The notes beneath the pieces were generated by a model that searched no databases, was not told where the DNA came from, and saw only the letters and a list, made by a program, of their open reading frames with translations. This document shows, one piece after another, positions 10,399 to 20,111 of a stretch of DNA of 64,000 bases (its first letter is position 1; every line of letters starts with the position of its first letter). Both the position numbers and the translations under genes were made by a program. The stretch comes from an uncultured Thermogutta sp. (GTDB lineage: Bacteria > Planctomycetota > Planctomycetia > Pirellulales > Thermoguttaceae), in the NCBI GenBank assembly GCA_937128505.1, contig CAKZMM010000083.1, positions 62,001-126,000 of the forward strand, in the 5' to 3' direction.

Positions 10399-10991
10399 AA
10401 AACCGCATGGCTCACTGCTGTTATTGTTTTCGACTGTTGCATTCTTTCAACATTGCGCGTTCCGACAAAACAACACGATCTTGCAGCCCTCTTTCTTTTC
10501 TGCACACGTTGACGTCCTAGACAACTCGTTTTCTGGCCCACCGATCATGCCTCCCAACACACGGGTGTCGTGCGCCTGGCAGAACCTATTCGCCGCACTG
10601 AAGCGAAATAAGCTATATTCCATTGGCGGAAGGTCTTGAGCGACCGACGCGTGGCATCAAACGTTCAAATCAGTCGGACCACAAGCCGGGTGGCGGAAGT
10701 ACCGGTAGGAGCGACGAGGATTGCACTGTCTTGTGCCTTTCAAATCTGTAGAAGCTTAGAGACTCAACGGCCGGTACAGGGTGTTGTTGAGTTATTGAAA
10801 CGGTGCTGCTCAGCCATTGAAAGGATTCCTTGGGAATAAATTCGGAACAAAATCGCTAAATAACGACTTGTGTTTTTTACATCGGGTTCGGTCTCAGAAT
10901 CGCATGAATGCCTTTTGTGTGAAGCCTCTAGGATGACGAAGGCCAAGCGCCCTCCGGTTTGTCCCATGAGGACTCGAATTCAGATCGGGCA
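10399..10991. other. Intergenic region before the Tad locus
   Basis: About 590 bp with no gene that I can support. It probably contains the promoter of the Tad genes, but I see no convincing boxes. Confidence 0.45.
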
Positions 10992-12362
10992 ATGAGTCTG
11001 CACCATGGAGTAGGTTCTTATCCGAAAATTGGGTCGAAGATGAAGGTTGCGAGTCCTTTCTTATCGCGCGGTACCGATTCGCGCCAACCGAGCTTTGAGG
11101 AGCTTAAACAGCGTATCCACAGTAAGCTTGTGGACAAACTGGATTTATCGCGGCTCGGGGAATTGGAAGGCGAGATCCTTCGCCGCGAAATCCGCGTGGT
11201 GGTTGAGCATCTCTGTGATACCGAACAGACGATGCTCAACCGCAGCGAGCGCGAGCGGCTTATTGACGAGGTACTCGACGAAGCCCTCGGATTGGGGCCG
11301 CTAGAATCGCTGCTCAAGGATCTAAGCATCAGCGATATCTTGATCAATGGCCCCAAGCAAGTATACGTGGAGCGGCGGGGAAAGTTGGAAAAAGTAAACG
11401 TCACTTTTCGTGACAACGATCATCTGCTTCAAATCATCGACCGCATCATCTCCAAAGTAGGACGTCGCGTGGACGAAACTTGCCCGATGGTCGATGCCCG
11501 TATGCCGGATGGATCGCGATTCAATGCGATCATTCCGCCGTTGGCCTTGGATGGACCCGCAGTATCGATTCGCCGCTTCGGGGCCAATCCGCTGAAGCTC
11601 GAGGATCTGTTGACACTGAAGGCATTTACCCCGGAGATGGTGATGCTCTTGGAGGGAGCCATTAAAGCGCGACTGAATATCATTATCTCCGGCGGCACCG
11701 GTTCTGGGAAAACCACTCTGCTGAATATTCTCTCAAGCTTCATTCCGAATCATGAGCGGATCATATCGATCGAAGATGCTGCCGAATTGCAATTGCAGCA
11801 AGAGCATGTCGTTCGTTTGGAGACCCGTCCGCCGAATATCGAGGGGAAGGGCGAAATTACCGCGACCGATCTGGTACGAAATGCCCTACGTATGCGGCCC
11901 GAGAGAATCATCATCGGCGAATGCCGCGGGGCGGAGGCCTTGGATATGCTTCAGGCCATGAACACGGGGCATGAGGGCTCGCTGACCACCTTGCATGCGA
12001 ATTCCCCCCGGGACGCAGTGGCCCGGCTGGAAACGATGATCATGATGGCCGGTTTCGAGCTACCGGTGAAAGCGATGCGTCAGCAGATCGCCAGTGCGGT
12101 TGATCTCATCGTCCAGGCAAGCCGCCTTCAAGGGGGGGCCCGAAAGGTGACCCATATTACGGAAGTCGTGGGCATGGAACAGGATACGGTTGTCATGCAA
12201 GACATTTACACCTATGTGCAGGATGGGATCGACGAGCACGGCCGCGCATTCGGGCGATTCATTTCGCATGGGATCCGGCCGACTTTTATGGGGCGGCTGG
12301 AGGCAGCAGGGATCCGTTTGCCGGCGAGTGCCTTCCGAGAACGGGTCATGCTGGCCGATTAA
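10992..12362 (+). CDS. tadA: CpaF/TadA secretion ATPase
   Basis: Hexameric ATPase powering assembly of Tad (Flp-type) pili at the cytoplasmic face of the inner membrane. An N-terminal helical region ([15 protein letters not shown]) precedes the conserved [21 protein letters not shown] and the T2SSE core. The core has Walker [10 protein letters not shown], the Asp box ([11 protein letters not shown]), Walker B ([19 protein letters not shown]) and the His box ([14 protein letters not shown]). About 456 aa from ATG 10992. TTG 10959 and ATG 11040 are alternative starts, and homology only becomes firm after 11040. TadB and TadC follow on the same strand, but after a 600-bp gap. Confidence 0.95.
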   Translation: MSLHHGVGSYPKIGSKMKVASPFLSRGTDSRQPSFEELKQRIHSKLVDKLDLSRLGELEGEILRREIRVVVEHLCDTEQTMLNRSERERLIDEVLDEALGLGPLESLLKDLSISDILINGPKQVYVERRGKLEKVNVTFRDNDHLLQIIDRIISKVGRRVDETCPMVDARMPDGSRFNAIIPPLALDGPAVSIRRFGANPLKLEDLLTLKAFTPEMVMLLEGAIKARLNIIISGGTGSGKTTLLNILSSFIPNHERIISIEDAAELQLQQEHVVRLETRPPNIEGKGEITATDLVRNALRMRPERIIIGECRGAEALDMLQAMNTGHEGSLTTLHANSPRDAVARLETMIMMAGFELPVKAMRQQIASAVDLIVQASRLQGGARKVTHITEVVGMEQDTVVMQDIYTYVQDGIDEHGRAFGRFISHGIRPTFMGRLEAAGIRLPASAFRERVMLAD

Positions 12363-12408
12363 GCTACCCAAGCGTATTTCTCGCTTTCCCGGGGCATCAA
12401 GGAACCTC

Positions 12409-12446
12409 GTGAACAAGCGGGCTGGAGGTGAGCAAGTGGGCTGGGA
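12409..12446. repeat. Tandem duplication of a 19-bp unit
   Basis: Two adjacent 19-bp units, 12409-12427 and 12428-12446, share GTGARCAAGYGGGCTGG with a few mismatches. Confidence 0.75.
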
Positions 12447-12510
12447 ACTGGCGTCATGATCCGTGCCGACCAGTGTAATCCAAAATAGTGCAGCACAGCG
12501 GAAAATCGGG

Positions 12511-12567
12511 GATGAATAAAGAAGTCGCAGATGAATGAAGAAATCGGAGAAGAATGAGAAATACGGA
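12511..12567. repeat. Three tandem 19-bp purine-rich units
   Basis: Units at 12511-12529, 12530-12548 and 12549-12567 follow GATGAATRAAGAARTCGSA with increasing divergence. They are exactly in register with a 19-bp period. Confidence 0.85.
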
Positions 12568-12962
12568 TGACTCCAGATTCCGAGGGACATGAGAGCAGAA
12601 ATGATCCAAGCCGACGCAGTGGGTGCTGGGGCTGATGCACCTCGCAAGGGATTCACGTAGCGACGAGAAAAGCTCTTTGGAAAGGCGGTTAACCTTCTTG
12701 GACTACCTGCGAAAGAGGCGGTTTCCATATCTGATTCGCGTCTAATTCGCGCTATTTATCGTCGCAGCTGTGTGCGCGGAGTCGAGGTTTTATGCTCCCG
12801 GCATACCCCGCATAATTGCAAGCAAATCAGTCGGCACGATAATCTGAAATACTTCAAGCGTGATTCTCGGTGGGATCAAGAGGGCTTGATCCTGTGGCGG
12901 AATGTGCCGGATTTAATTTAAGCCATGTCACTTATCACGTCTGAGCTGAAGCGAGACTCGTG

Positions 12963-13940
12963 ATGAGCATCAACATCATCCTGCTCACGGCGGTGGCGGT
13001 TTTCATCGGTGTAGCCGCGCTTATCATCGGTCTTTACCTGAGCTTTCGCGGTGACCACGAAAGCAAAGTTGAATCGCGGCTTGCCCTGCTTGCAGAACAG
13101 GTTCAATCCGGCGGCAAAAAGGGGAAAAAACAGAAAAAAGGACTCCTCTTGGAAACGATGGACGAGGGGCCACAAATCTTCGAGCAGCTTCTGAGCCGGT
13201 TTGGAGGACTGCGATCGCTGCTGCGACAGGCAGATGTCAATCTGCCGCCAATTTACCTTATCGGCATGATGATCGGTTTTGGGATAGCGGGTACCTTGGC
13301 GGCAGTGCTGAGCCGACTACCGTTGGCCCTGATGCCACTTGCAATGGTCGCCGGACTTTTCCTGCCAATCGGGTGGCTACTTTGGAGGAGGAAACGCCGC
13401 CAGCGGACATTCGCCACCCAATTGCCAGAGGCCATGGATATGCTGGCACGCGCGCTCCGAGCCGGGCAAAGCCTCAACGCAGCCATTGGGCTGGTCAGCC
13501 GGGAAATACCTCCACCCCTGGGCACAGAATTTGCGCGGGTCTTCGACGAGCAAAACCTCGGCGTTCCCCTCGATGAATCACTCAACGATTTGACGGAGCG
13601 GGTTCCTAATTTGGATCTCAAATTTTTCGCAACCGCAGTCATTCTCCAGCGTCAGACAGGTGGAGACCTTGCGGAAATCCTGGAGAAGATCGGAAACCTG
13701 ATTCGCCAACGCTTCCAAATCTGGGGTCAGGTTCAGGCCCTTACAGGCGAAGGCCGGCTTTCCGGTGTTGTGCTTTTGGCCCTACCTGTTTTCCTTTTCT
13801 TCGCCATGTATTACCTCAACCGAGATTACGTGATGCTGTTATTTACGGATCCCATGGGACGGAAAATGTTGGCCGGAGCCGTTGTCATGCAGATCGTGGG
13901 GGCACTATTTATTCGAAAAATCGTCAATATCAAAGTCTAA
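12963..13940 (+). CDS. tadB: TadB-like inner-membrane secretion protein
   Basis: About 325 aa, T2SSF-domain membrane protein of the Tad pilus platform. An N-terminal hydrophobic segment (residues 4-26) is followed by a basic cytoplasmic loop, two membrane segments (about 98-142) and the T2SSF domain (about 150-270, with ARALRAGQSLNAAI and FATAVILQRQTGGDLAEILEKI). Two C-terminal membrane segments (LPVFLFFAMYYL and GAVVMQIVGALFI) finish it. It partners TadC and the TadA ATPase. ATG 12963 follows an overlapping in-frame GTG at 12960; either may be used. Confidence 0.92.
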   Translation: MSINIILLTAVAVFIGVAALIIGLYLSFRGDHESKVESRLALLAEQVQSGGKKGKKQKKGLLLETMDEGPQIFEQLLSRFGGLRSLLRQADVNLPPIYLIGMMIGFGIAGTLAAVLSRLPLALMPLAMVAGLFLPIGWLLWRRKRRQRTFATQLPEAMDMLARALRAGQSLNAAIGLVSREIPPPLGTEFARVFDEQNLGVPLDESLNDLTERVPNLDLKFFATAVILQRQTGGDLAEILEKIGNLIRQRFQIWGQVQALTGEGRLSGVVLLALPVFLFFAMYYLNRDYVMLLFTDPMGRKMLAGAVVMQIVGALFIRKIVNIKV

Positions 13941-14128
13941 GTCAAGCAAAGTATGAGCCAACGGTTACCGAATGATGAGGCACCGGTTACCCGCAGGGTG
14001 CGAGGCAAAGTCAAGACTGTTTAATCTTACAAAAGTGAGGGTTCTCCGTAGGCGGAAACACAGACCGGCATCCGTCGAGGCCCTTGATGAAAAGTCAATC
14101 AGCGAGTTTTTGACAGGCGAGACCGATC

Positions 14129-15097
14129 ATGTCGCCCGAGTTTTTAAGTTTTGAATCTCTCGTTCCTTGGGCTGTGTTCGGCATGTTTACCGCGTTGGCT
14201 TGGCTGCTGCTCGAGCAGTTGGCAGCTGCCCGACCGCGGGCTTTGGAACGATTGGAGCAGTTCAAACGGCCGCGAGCAGGCAAGGGGTTGGCCGAGACAG
14301 GTCGGGAGAAAAAACGCGACCCAATTTCCGTGGCATTGGAAAAAGCAAGTCCCACTTTGGCTAAGCCGCTACAGCCTAAGTCGGAGGAAGAGCTTAGCCG
14401 GTTACGCTTGCGATTGACGAATGCCGGTTTCCGTGCCCCAAATGCACCGACGATTTTCCTCGGGCTGAAAGGGTTGGGGCTCATATGTGGATTGATCCTC
14501 GCCGGCGGAACTACGTTGATTTTCGGCGGGCTCACGCAACGAAATTTGATCACCGCGGCTTGCCTTGCCGCGGCGCTCTTTTACTTGCCCGATTTGGTCG
14601 TCTGGTGGCTTCGCAGGTATTGCCAAGATCAAATTTTCCTCGGATTACCGGACGCTTTGGACCTTATGGTGGTATGCGTGGAGGCAGGGCTTGGACTCGA
14701 CCAGGCCATGCGGAAAGTCGCAGAGGAAATGAAGCGCTCCTACCCGGTGATTGCTGAGGAATTCGGCATCGCCAATCTTCAGCTTCAAATCGGCAGACCT
14801 CGGGCCGAAGTATTTCACGAATTGGGTATTCGGACGGGGGTAGCGGATCTGCGTAATCTTACTGCCGTGCTGATTCAAGCTGACAAATTTGGCAGCAGCA
14901 TTGCCCATGCATTACGCACGCAGAGTGAGACCATGCGAACACGGCGGAGGCAGCTTGCGGAGGAACGGGCAGCAAAGACCGCCGTGAAGCTCATTTTCCC
15001 GTTGGTCCTTTTCATCTTTCCCGCCATTTTCGTGGTACTGGTAGGTCCTGCCGCCATTACCATTACGCGCGAATTATTTCCAATGATGGGCAGGTAA
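14129..15097 (+). CDS. tadC: TadC-like inner-membrane secretion protein
   Basis: A 322-aa second platform protein of the Tad system. An N-terminal membrane segment (about 9-29) and a charged linker are followed by two membrane segments around residues 108-160 and the T2SSF domain (about 165-290). The domain carries GLPDALDLMVVCVEAGLGLDQAM and LIQADKFGSSIAHALRTQSE, both highly typical of TadC. A C-terminal hydrophobic helix (LIFPLVLFIFPAIFVVLVG) closes it. It lies 188 bp after tadB on the same strand, so co-transcription is likely. Confidence 0.93.
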   Translation: MSPEFLSFESLVPWAVFGMFTALAWLLLEQLAAARPRALERLEQFKRPRAGKGLAETGREKKRDPISVALEKASPTLAKPLQPKSEEELSRLRLRLTNAGFRAPNAPTIFLGLKGLGLICGLILAGGTTLIFGGLTQRNLITAACLAAALFYLPDLVVWWLRRYCQDQIFLGLPDALDLMVVCVEAGLGLDQAMRKVAEEMKRSYPVIAEEFGIANLQLQIGRPRAEVFHELGIRTGVADLRNLTAVLIQADKFGSSIAHALRTQSETMRTRRRQLAEERAAKTAVKLIFPLVLFIFPAIFVVLVGPAAITITRELFPMMGR

Positions 15098-15518
15098 AGC
15101 GGGACCAAACTGCCCAAAAGAACAGAAAAGAAGAGATATGACTTTTTGCACGCAAACGAAGCGCAAAAGAACTCCTCAACCCGAAAATTATGCCTTGACG
15201 GACCGGTAATCTTCTTACCAAGGCGTGCCTTCGCTCGAGTTTTGTTCTGCCTCCCTGAGCCGTTCTCCACACAACCTTTACCCTACTTGCTCCCGTGGTC
15301 ATCTCGTTTTAACGCCTTTGAATCGTTTCTTTGTATGTAAAGGTAGTTATCATCTATTTTGTGTGTTACTCCTTCGAAAAGAGGTTTAGCCGAACTTTAG
15401 GGAAATGCCGATAACGGAATAACCGATTTGGATCGCGAGTTTAAGCACATAGAGAAAACTATTTTTGCAATTTGGGTGACATAAATTCTCAGACAACATA
15501 GATTATGGGAATTTCTGC
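15098..15518. other. Intergenic region after tadC
   Basis: About 420 bp, with an AT-rich part from 15340 on. No gene or defined signal seen. Confidence 0.4.
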
Positions 15519-16310
15519 ATGAAATCGAGCGTTCGACCTGGACAGTCCTCAAACTTTACCCTGCTTGTTCGCCTCATCTTGTGTTTCAACGGGATTCTAC
15601 TTCTCGCATCTGAAGTTAACGCACAAACTAGGTCGACTTTGCGGCGGCTGCCTCGACCTGATGTCGTGGGGACTCAACGGGTGGCTGCCACCCCGGTTCA
15701 AACCCCAGGAACCGGTGTATTGGAAGAGGCGAATCCACCACCTACTCAGAAGATTAACTGGAGCGAATGTGATGGCTCTTTAACCGATTGCTCCGACAGT
15801 TGCGTCGATCCGTTTACGTGGATGGGACGCCAAATTGCCGGCTTCTGTCGGCGATTCGCGGCCGATTTCCACTCCAACCGCTGCTGGCCAGAGCCTCTTG
15901 CATCGATGGACCGACACACGGTGCCGCCGGTTTTCGAGTTAATGATCCACCATGGGTGGCAACAGCAAAACCTCCTGAGTGACCGACATTTCGTGGATCA
16001 ACAGGCTGAGTTAACCGAAGTCGGGAAACTGAAGGTCCGCTGGATTGTGACGGCGGCACCTTCGGCACATCGAAAAATTTACGTGCAAACAGGTCGCACG
16101 CCCGGGATCACCAGCACACGGGTAAAGGCCGTTGAAAAGTTCCTTTCTTGGGAATCTCTCCCGGGTCCGCCACCTGAGATTATCCCGGTCGTCTTACAAC
16201 CTACGTGGTGGTCATCAAGCGAAGTGGATAGAGTCCATCGACAATATTACGAAAGCGCACCCAAGCCGACGCTCGACCCATCAACCTCCGGGGGTACAGA
16301 CAGCCAATAG
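15519..16310 (+). CDS. Secreted protein of a planctomycete family linked to Tad loci
   Basis: 263 aa with a signal peptide (LLVRLILCFNGILLLASEVNA, residues about 15-35, cleavage before QTRS). A Cys-containing segment follows (SECDGSLTDCSDSCVD). The conserved part is residues 140-235, with the block LTEVGKLKVRWIVTAAP followed by KIYVQTGRT. I recognise this block as similar to planctomycete proteins found downstream of TadC, but I cannot name a biochemical role. Position suggests an envelope part of the Tad apparatus. It is not a pilin: there is no prepilin cleavage motif. Confidence 0.75.
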   Translation: MKSSVRPGQSSNFTLLVRLILCFNGILLLASEVNAQTRSTLRRLPRPDVVGTQRVAATPVQTPGTGVLEEANPPPTQKINWSECDGSLTDCSDSCVDPFTWMGRQIAGFCRRFAADFHSNRCWPEPLASMDRHTVPPVFELMIHHGWQQQNLLSDRHFVDQQAELTEVGKLKVRWIVTAAPSAHRKIYVQTGRTPGITSTRVKAVEKFLSWESLPGPPPEIIPVVLQPTWWSSSEVDRVHRQYYESAPKPTLDPSTSGGTDSQ

Positions 16311-16999
16311 ATCGAACCGGTGGTAAGCCCTCACGTTAGCTGCACCGGATATTTTCACGAACTCCCTGAGTTGCTTAGTCTGCTAATTTAACCGGTGTTC
16401 GGTCATGGATTGACAAACCCCGAAGCCGAACACTGGCGACGAACGAAAAGCTGGCAGCCCGACGCTTTTCAGCGTATAGCCCGGAGGATCTGCCTAACGT
16501 CAAACTTTTCTTGCAGCAACCGACAGTCTCATGAGTAGGGGTTCGAATTGGCCCAGATGCTAGCTTTTCAGCGTGCCCCTTGCGCAGGACTACCCGCCAA
16601 AGAACAAAACAACCTCATGAGGATAAATTACCATTGGATTCGTCCAGCATTTGTGTCGTGTGAATGAAGAGATCCTAGCGGCATCCCTCCGCGGAAGAAT
16701 TGAAACAATCGGTAAATTTTTCCTAGTCCGACATTTCGATTTTAGGGATCTCAGTGTTCTGTCCGACATATAGATACACGGCTTCAATTGCGTCACGCCT
16801 GTGCCTTTCGGATCTTCGAGAGTTTCCAGTGCTGTAAACAAGATAGCTGGACTTTTTTTCAGGTGGGAAGTGCAGTAGCCCGAGGAGTCGCGTTTGTAAA
16901 AGCCGTAAGATGAGCGGTTGCCGCTCCTTGGGCTTTTTATCCTTGGCCGACTAGAAATCGGGCTCGATTTTCTGCTTACCATCAATCCCGGTGTATTGA
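16311..16999. other. Intergenic region
   Basis: About 690 bp. A minus-strand open frame of 131 codons at 16590-16985 has no family resemblance and is probably chance. GCTTTTCAGCGT occurs twice, near 16465 and 16563. Confidence 0.4.
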
Positions 17000-18235
17000 T
17001 TGTCTTTGCCGAAGTCTTTGGGTGGAGTTCATCGAAGGGTGGCTTTCAAGCGGTTTCGGACATCTAGGTTGAAGCGTCTAGTTTCCTGGACCATCGGCAG
17101 TGTGTGCTGCGCGATTGCCACCGCAATCTTGCCCATCGCCGGGGATAGCTGTCGTTCTATCAGTCCGTCTTACCCACTTGCCGTATTTTATCATCTTTTG
17201 CTTGAACCACAGCCCGTCGTACGGGCGGCTGAACCTTCCGCGGGACCCTTTCCCGGTTCACTCCGGGCAAGTCCCGGGGTGGGAGGGTCTGCGAGTACGC
17301 CCAGTTCCGTCTCCCGTTGGCTAACCGAGTTGCGCGACTCCGCTGAGAAGCTTAATCCCTGGGCACGATCGAAGAAGCCCAGTTCCTTTAGCGAAGCTGC
17401 CAAGACCGATCCTATCTCTCTCAGTCGTCCCTCTCGGCCAAGTGCGCAGTTGTACGTCGCCATGGCCAGGCTGGCAGAACAGCAGGGACGCTTCGAGGAA
17501 GCAGAATCCTATTATCGGGAAGCTTTGCGAATATCTCCGAGAGAGCTATCGGCACTGCTTGGTTACGCGCGGCTAAAGGAGCGGATGCGAGATCCTGAGA
17601 AAGCAGCGGAGCTTTACGGCCAAGCCGTTCAGAACCATCGGCAGGATCCGGCCGTTTATAACGATTACGCATTATTTATGGCTCGCCGGGGGAGGTTCGC
17701 CGAGGCAGCTCGGATTATGGAGCGGGCCATCCAGCTCCAACCACGTCGATGGCTTTATCGGAACAATATGGCGATGATCCTTGTTGATTTGGGGGATGTC
17801 TCGGGAGCTCTCCAACATCTGCTCGCGGTCCAAGACGAGGCGACCGCGTACTACAACGTGGGGTATCTGCTCATAAGGAAAGGGGATAAAGATGCGGCGA
17901 TCCGTTATTTGGCGATAGCCTTGGAAAAAAATCCCCAACTTCGCGAGGCACAAGTGTGGCTTAATGCCTTGGCTGGCGAGCAAGTTCCCTCCGCACCGAT
18001 GCCCGAGTATCCTGCTCCGCCTGCTTTTCCCGACGATTTGCCCCCCATTTCTGCGTCGGCTCCAACTCCGCCGTCAACCGTATTGCAAGACTCCCACGGT
18101 GGACTGAGGCCAGACTCCCTCCCCCCGCCCCCCATGCATTCACCCCCTCCAAGGACCGGTTGGTTTCCCCAAAATGTCCGGCAAATACCGGCCCCTGGGG
18201 TCCGGCGAAATTCGCCCGGCTTGCTCTATCGGTAA
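17000..18235 (+). CDS. Secreted or anchored TPR protein (TadD-like) with Pro-rich tail
   Basis: 411 aa. Residues about 25-50 (RLVSWTIGSVCCAIATAILP) form a signal or anchor. Residues 150-320 hold about five tetratricopeptide repeats (for example YVAMARLAEQQGRFEEAESYYREAL, given in parts: YVAMARLAEQQGRFEEA, YYREALRISP, VYNDYALFMARRGRFAEAA). The last 80 residues are rich in proline and probably disordered. TadD of Tad loci is also a small TPR protein, so a role in pilus assembly is plausible from position. The start is uncertain: TTG 17000 is used here, and GTG 17039 would also keep the signal segment. Confidence 0.75.
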   Translation: MSLPKSLGGVHRRVAFKRFRTSRLKRLVSWTIGSVCCAIATAILPIAGDSCRSISPSYPLAVFYHLLLEPQPVVRAAEPSAGPFPGSLRASPGVGGSASTPSSVSRWLTELRDSAEKLNPWARSKKPSSFSEAAKTDPISLSRPSRPSAQLYVAMARLAEQQGRFEEAESYYREALRISPRELSALLGYARLKERMRDPEKAAELYGQAVQNHRQDPAVYNDYALFMARRGRFAEAARIMERAIQLQPRRWLYRNNMAMILVDLGDVSGALQHLLAVQDEATAYYNVGYLLIRKGDKDAAIRYLAIALEKNPQLREAQVWLNALAGEQVPSAPMPEYPAPPAFPDDLPPISASAPTPPSTVLQDSHGGLRPDSLPPPPMHSPPPRTGWFPQNVRQIPAPGVRRNSPGLLYR

Positions 18236-18835
18236 AAAGTTTTCCCGCTAGGGGGAAGAATTCTTCGATCCATAAATGCGGAGCGTGATCCGGCCGGTTG
18301 TCGGATCCTTTTCTTCCCTTTCCTTTTTCCTTTTCTGCAGGTTTTACCACCGATGAAACCCGCGAACCTTCTTTCCCTCAAAACGCTTGGTCTCGTGGAA
18401 AGCTTGCCTCCATTTGAAACCGCTTAAACCAGAGGTGTGAATCAGGCAAATTTGTTTGATCCGGAGAAAATTATCTAGTTCGGCACCTTCTTTGTTCGCC
18501 AGCTAACGAGCGTCTTGATCCACCGGGGACATGTTTTTCATGCGGAATGGGTGAAGCAACTCGGGAGAGGAGAAACGTGCAAAAACTATGCTAAAGGGCT
18601 TTGCCGCCCGTTGTTTGAAGATGCCTATTTAGATCGAAGGCAGGAGTTTGAACCTAGGAAGCGGCGTTGCCAAACGCGCGGACGGCCCGCAGCAATTTCG
18701 TTTTCCGGTCGCAAATTTTTGGTGACGGTGTGTCAGCGCCGGAACTCTGTTTCCTGACCCCATAACCTCAGCCACATTAATTCGACTTTTGGCGTCTAGA
18801 GGGATCGAAGCGACTTGCCCGATTAGATGGAGCGA
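18236..18835. other. Intergenic region between convergent genes
   Basis: Lies between convergent genes. A long pyrimidine tract (18306-18336) follows the TPR gene and could contribute to termination, but I see no hairpin. No gene. Confidence 0.4.
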
Positions 18836-19417
18836 TCATCGCAATTCGCCGTTGGGATCTTTGGGGAGTTGTCGGCGGTACGGTGGTCGACATTTTGGCG
18901 GAAGGGGTTGTCGGTAACATTCCGCCCAAGCACGACGCTCGGCATCGCTGGCATAATAGCGGAGCCACACATCGGGATCTCCTTCGCTGTAGGAGCAATC
19001 CCAGTGGAGATAATTGGTCGCATGATCGATTTTCTTTTCTCGCGCCGGCAAAATGTGGCGATAAATCAGGCGATAAAGCTCTCGATCCGACAAGTGGTCT
19101 GTGTAATCGAGGATGATTCTTTTTTCGTACAGCTTGTAGATTACGTCCCAAAGGATGGTGTGAAGCTCCTCGTCGTTTAGCACTTCGGGGCGAGGTGGGC
19201 GTAGCTCCGGTTCGAACCAACGATAGATGGGAAGGATGGGGGCCATTTCCCAGGCAAGCATGGCCGCCAGGAAATCGTTCTCGACTCGCAGAGGCCAATT
19301 CTGAACATTGACCCGGCTGATCGATTCGTCATAATACGGCTCAAGCTCATCACGCAATTCTGCGTTACGAACTAATTCTTCGATCTCTTCGGCTCGTGGG
19401 TGTGGACGATCTACCAT
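18836..19417 (-). CDS. Conserved hypothetical protein (planctomycete type)
   Basis: 193 aa, acidic and rich in aromatic residues, with no signal peptide or membrane segment. The core 50-150 (AAMLAWEMAPILPIYRWFEP and LYRLIYRHILPAREKKID) looks helical. I believe similar proteins are common in planctomycetes but know no function. The ATG at 19417 gives an uninterrupted acidic N-terminus. It is monocistronic and convergent with the TPR gene. Confidence 0.75.
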   Translation of the reverse strand: MVDRPHPRAEEIEELVRNAELRDELEPYYDESISRVNVQNWPLRVENDFLAAMLAWEMAPILPIYRWFEPELRPPRPEVLNDEELHTILWDVIYKLYEKRIILDYTDHLSDRELYRLIYRHILPAREKKIDHATNYLHWDCSYSEGDPDVWLRYYASDAERRAWAECYRQPLPPKCRPPYRRQLPKDPNGELR

Positions 19418-20111
19418 TCACCCCACCCCCTCAGCAAGCGATACCGCACCGACTTACCAAAAAATACAATCACTGTCTCGGCCTGATGCCGCAACGGACA
19501 ACAAAACCTCTTTTTCGCTTCTTTGGAAACAAATCACTAGGCGTTCCTTGCCGTGGTCTGTTCGCGTCACAAGGACACTTTCCCTAGGCTCAGCCCCAAA
19601 GTCTCCAAGCATAATACGCAGAGAGTGATTCCCTGCCCACTCCGTCGACTTCCCGCTTTCAATTCCTTGGTACACCGCAGAAGCTTGACATGCTTCCCTA
19701 ATATCGACTGTAGCCACAGCAGCTCAGCCCTGCAACGGAGAAACACCGCAGCCCGGGGAGAACTTCCCGTGCCTTGCGCCAAATAAGTGATAAGTCCGGC
19801 CTATTTTCCGCGAAGGTCATACGCTCGCGCGCCGCCAACTTTACTTCTTCTTTTACAACTTAAAGCTTGAGCCAATTCGGCATTCGGCGGCGTTCGCCAT
19901 TCGCCCCGTTTAAAACAACGAAGCACGGAAAGTAAGCCGGGTCAAGAATTTTAGATGGAAGGCAATCCCGCTACGAAAGAGCCATCTATAAGTACAGATA
20001 CTCGGCCGCACTGATCATCCCTAAATTCTTTGTGGTTTTCAGCCGGCGATGCTCCCGCTGACACTTGCGAGCCAATGCCGGCAGCCCAAGTCAAGCTTTG
20101 TGAGTTGCCTT
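19418..20111. other. Intergenic region
   Basis: About 690 bp without a supported gene. The end of the large minus-strand gene lies at 20112. Confidence 0.4.

Larger units (their letters stand above)
12363..12962. other. Unusually long gap between tadA and tadB
   Basis: Tad operons are normally tight; here 600 bp separate the ATPase and TadB genes. No gene is visible. Two near-tandem repeat tracts occur inside: 12409-12446 (two 19-bp units) and 12511-12567 (three 19-bp units). Confidence 0.6.

Noticed and set aside
16590-16985. 131-codon minus-strand frame between secreted protein and TPR genes
   Set aside because: Composition is basic, Ser-rich and unlike protein families here; no start signal.
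18777-19298. 173-codon frame overlapping the conserved hypothetical gene on the same strand
   Set aside because: It is the wrong frame of the 193-aa gene at 18836-19417, which has balanced composition and a consistent start.
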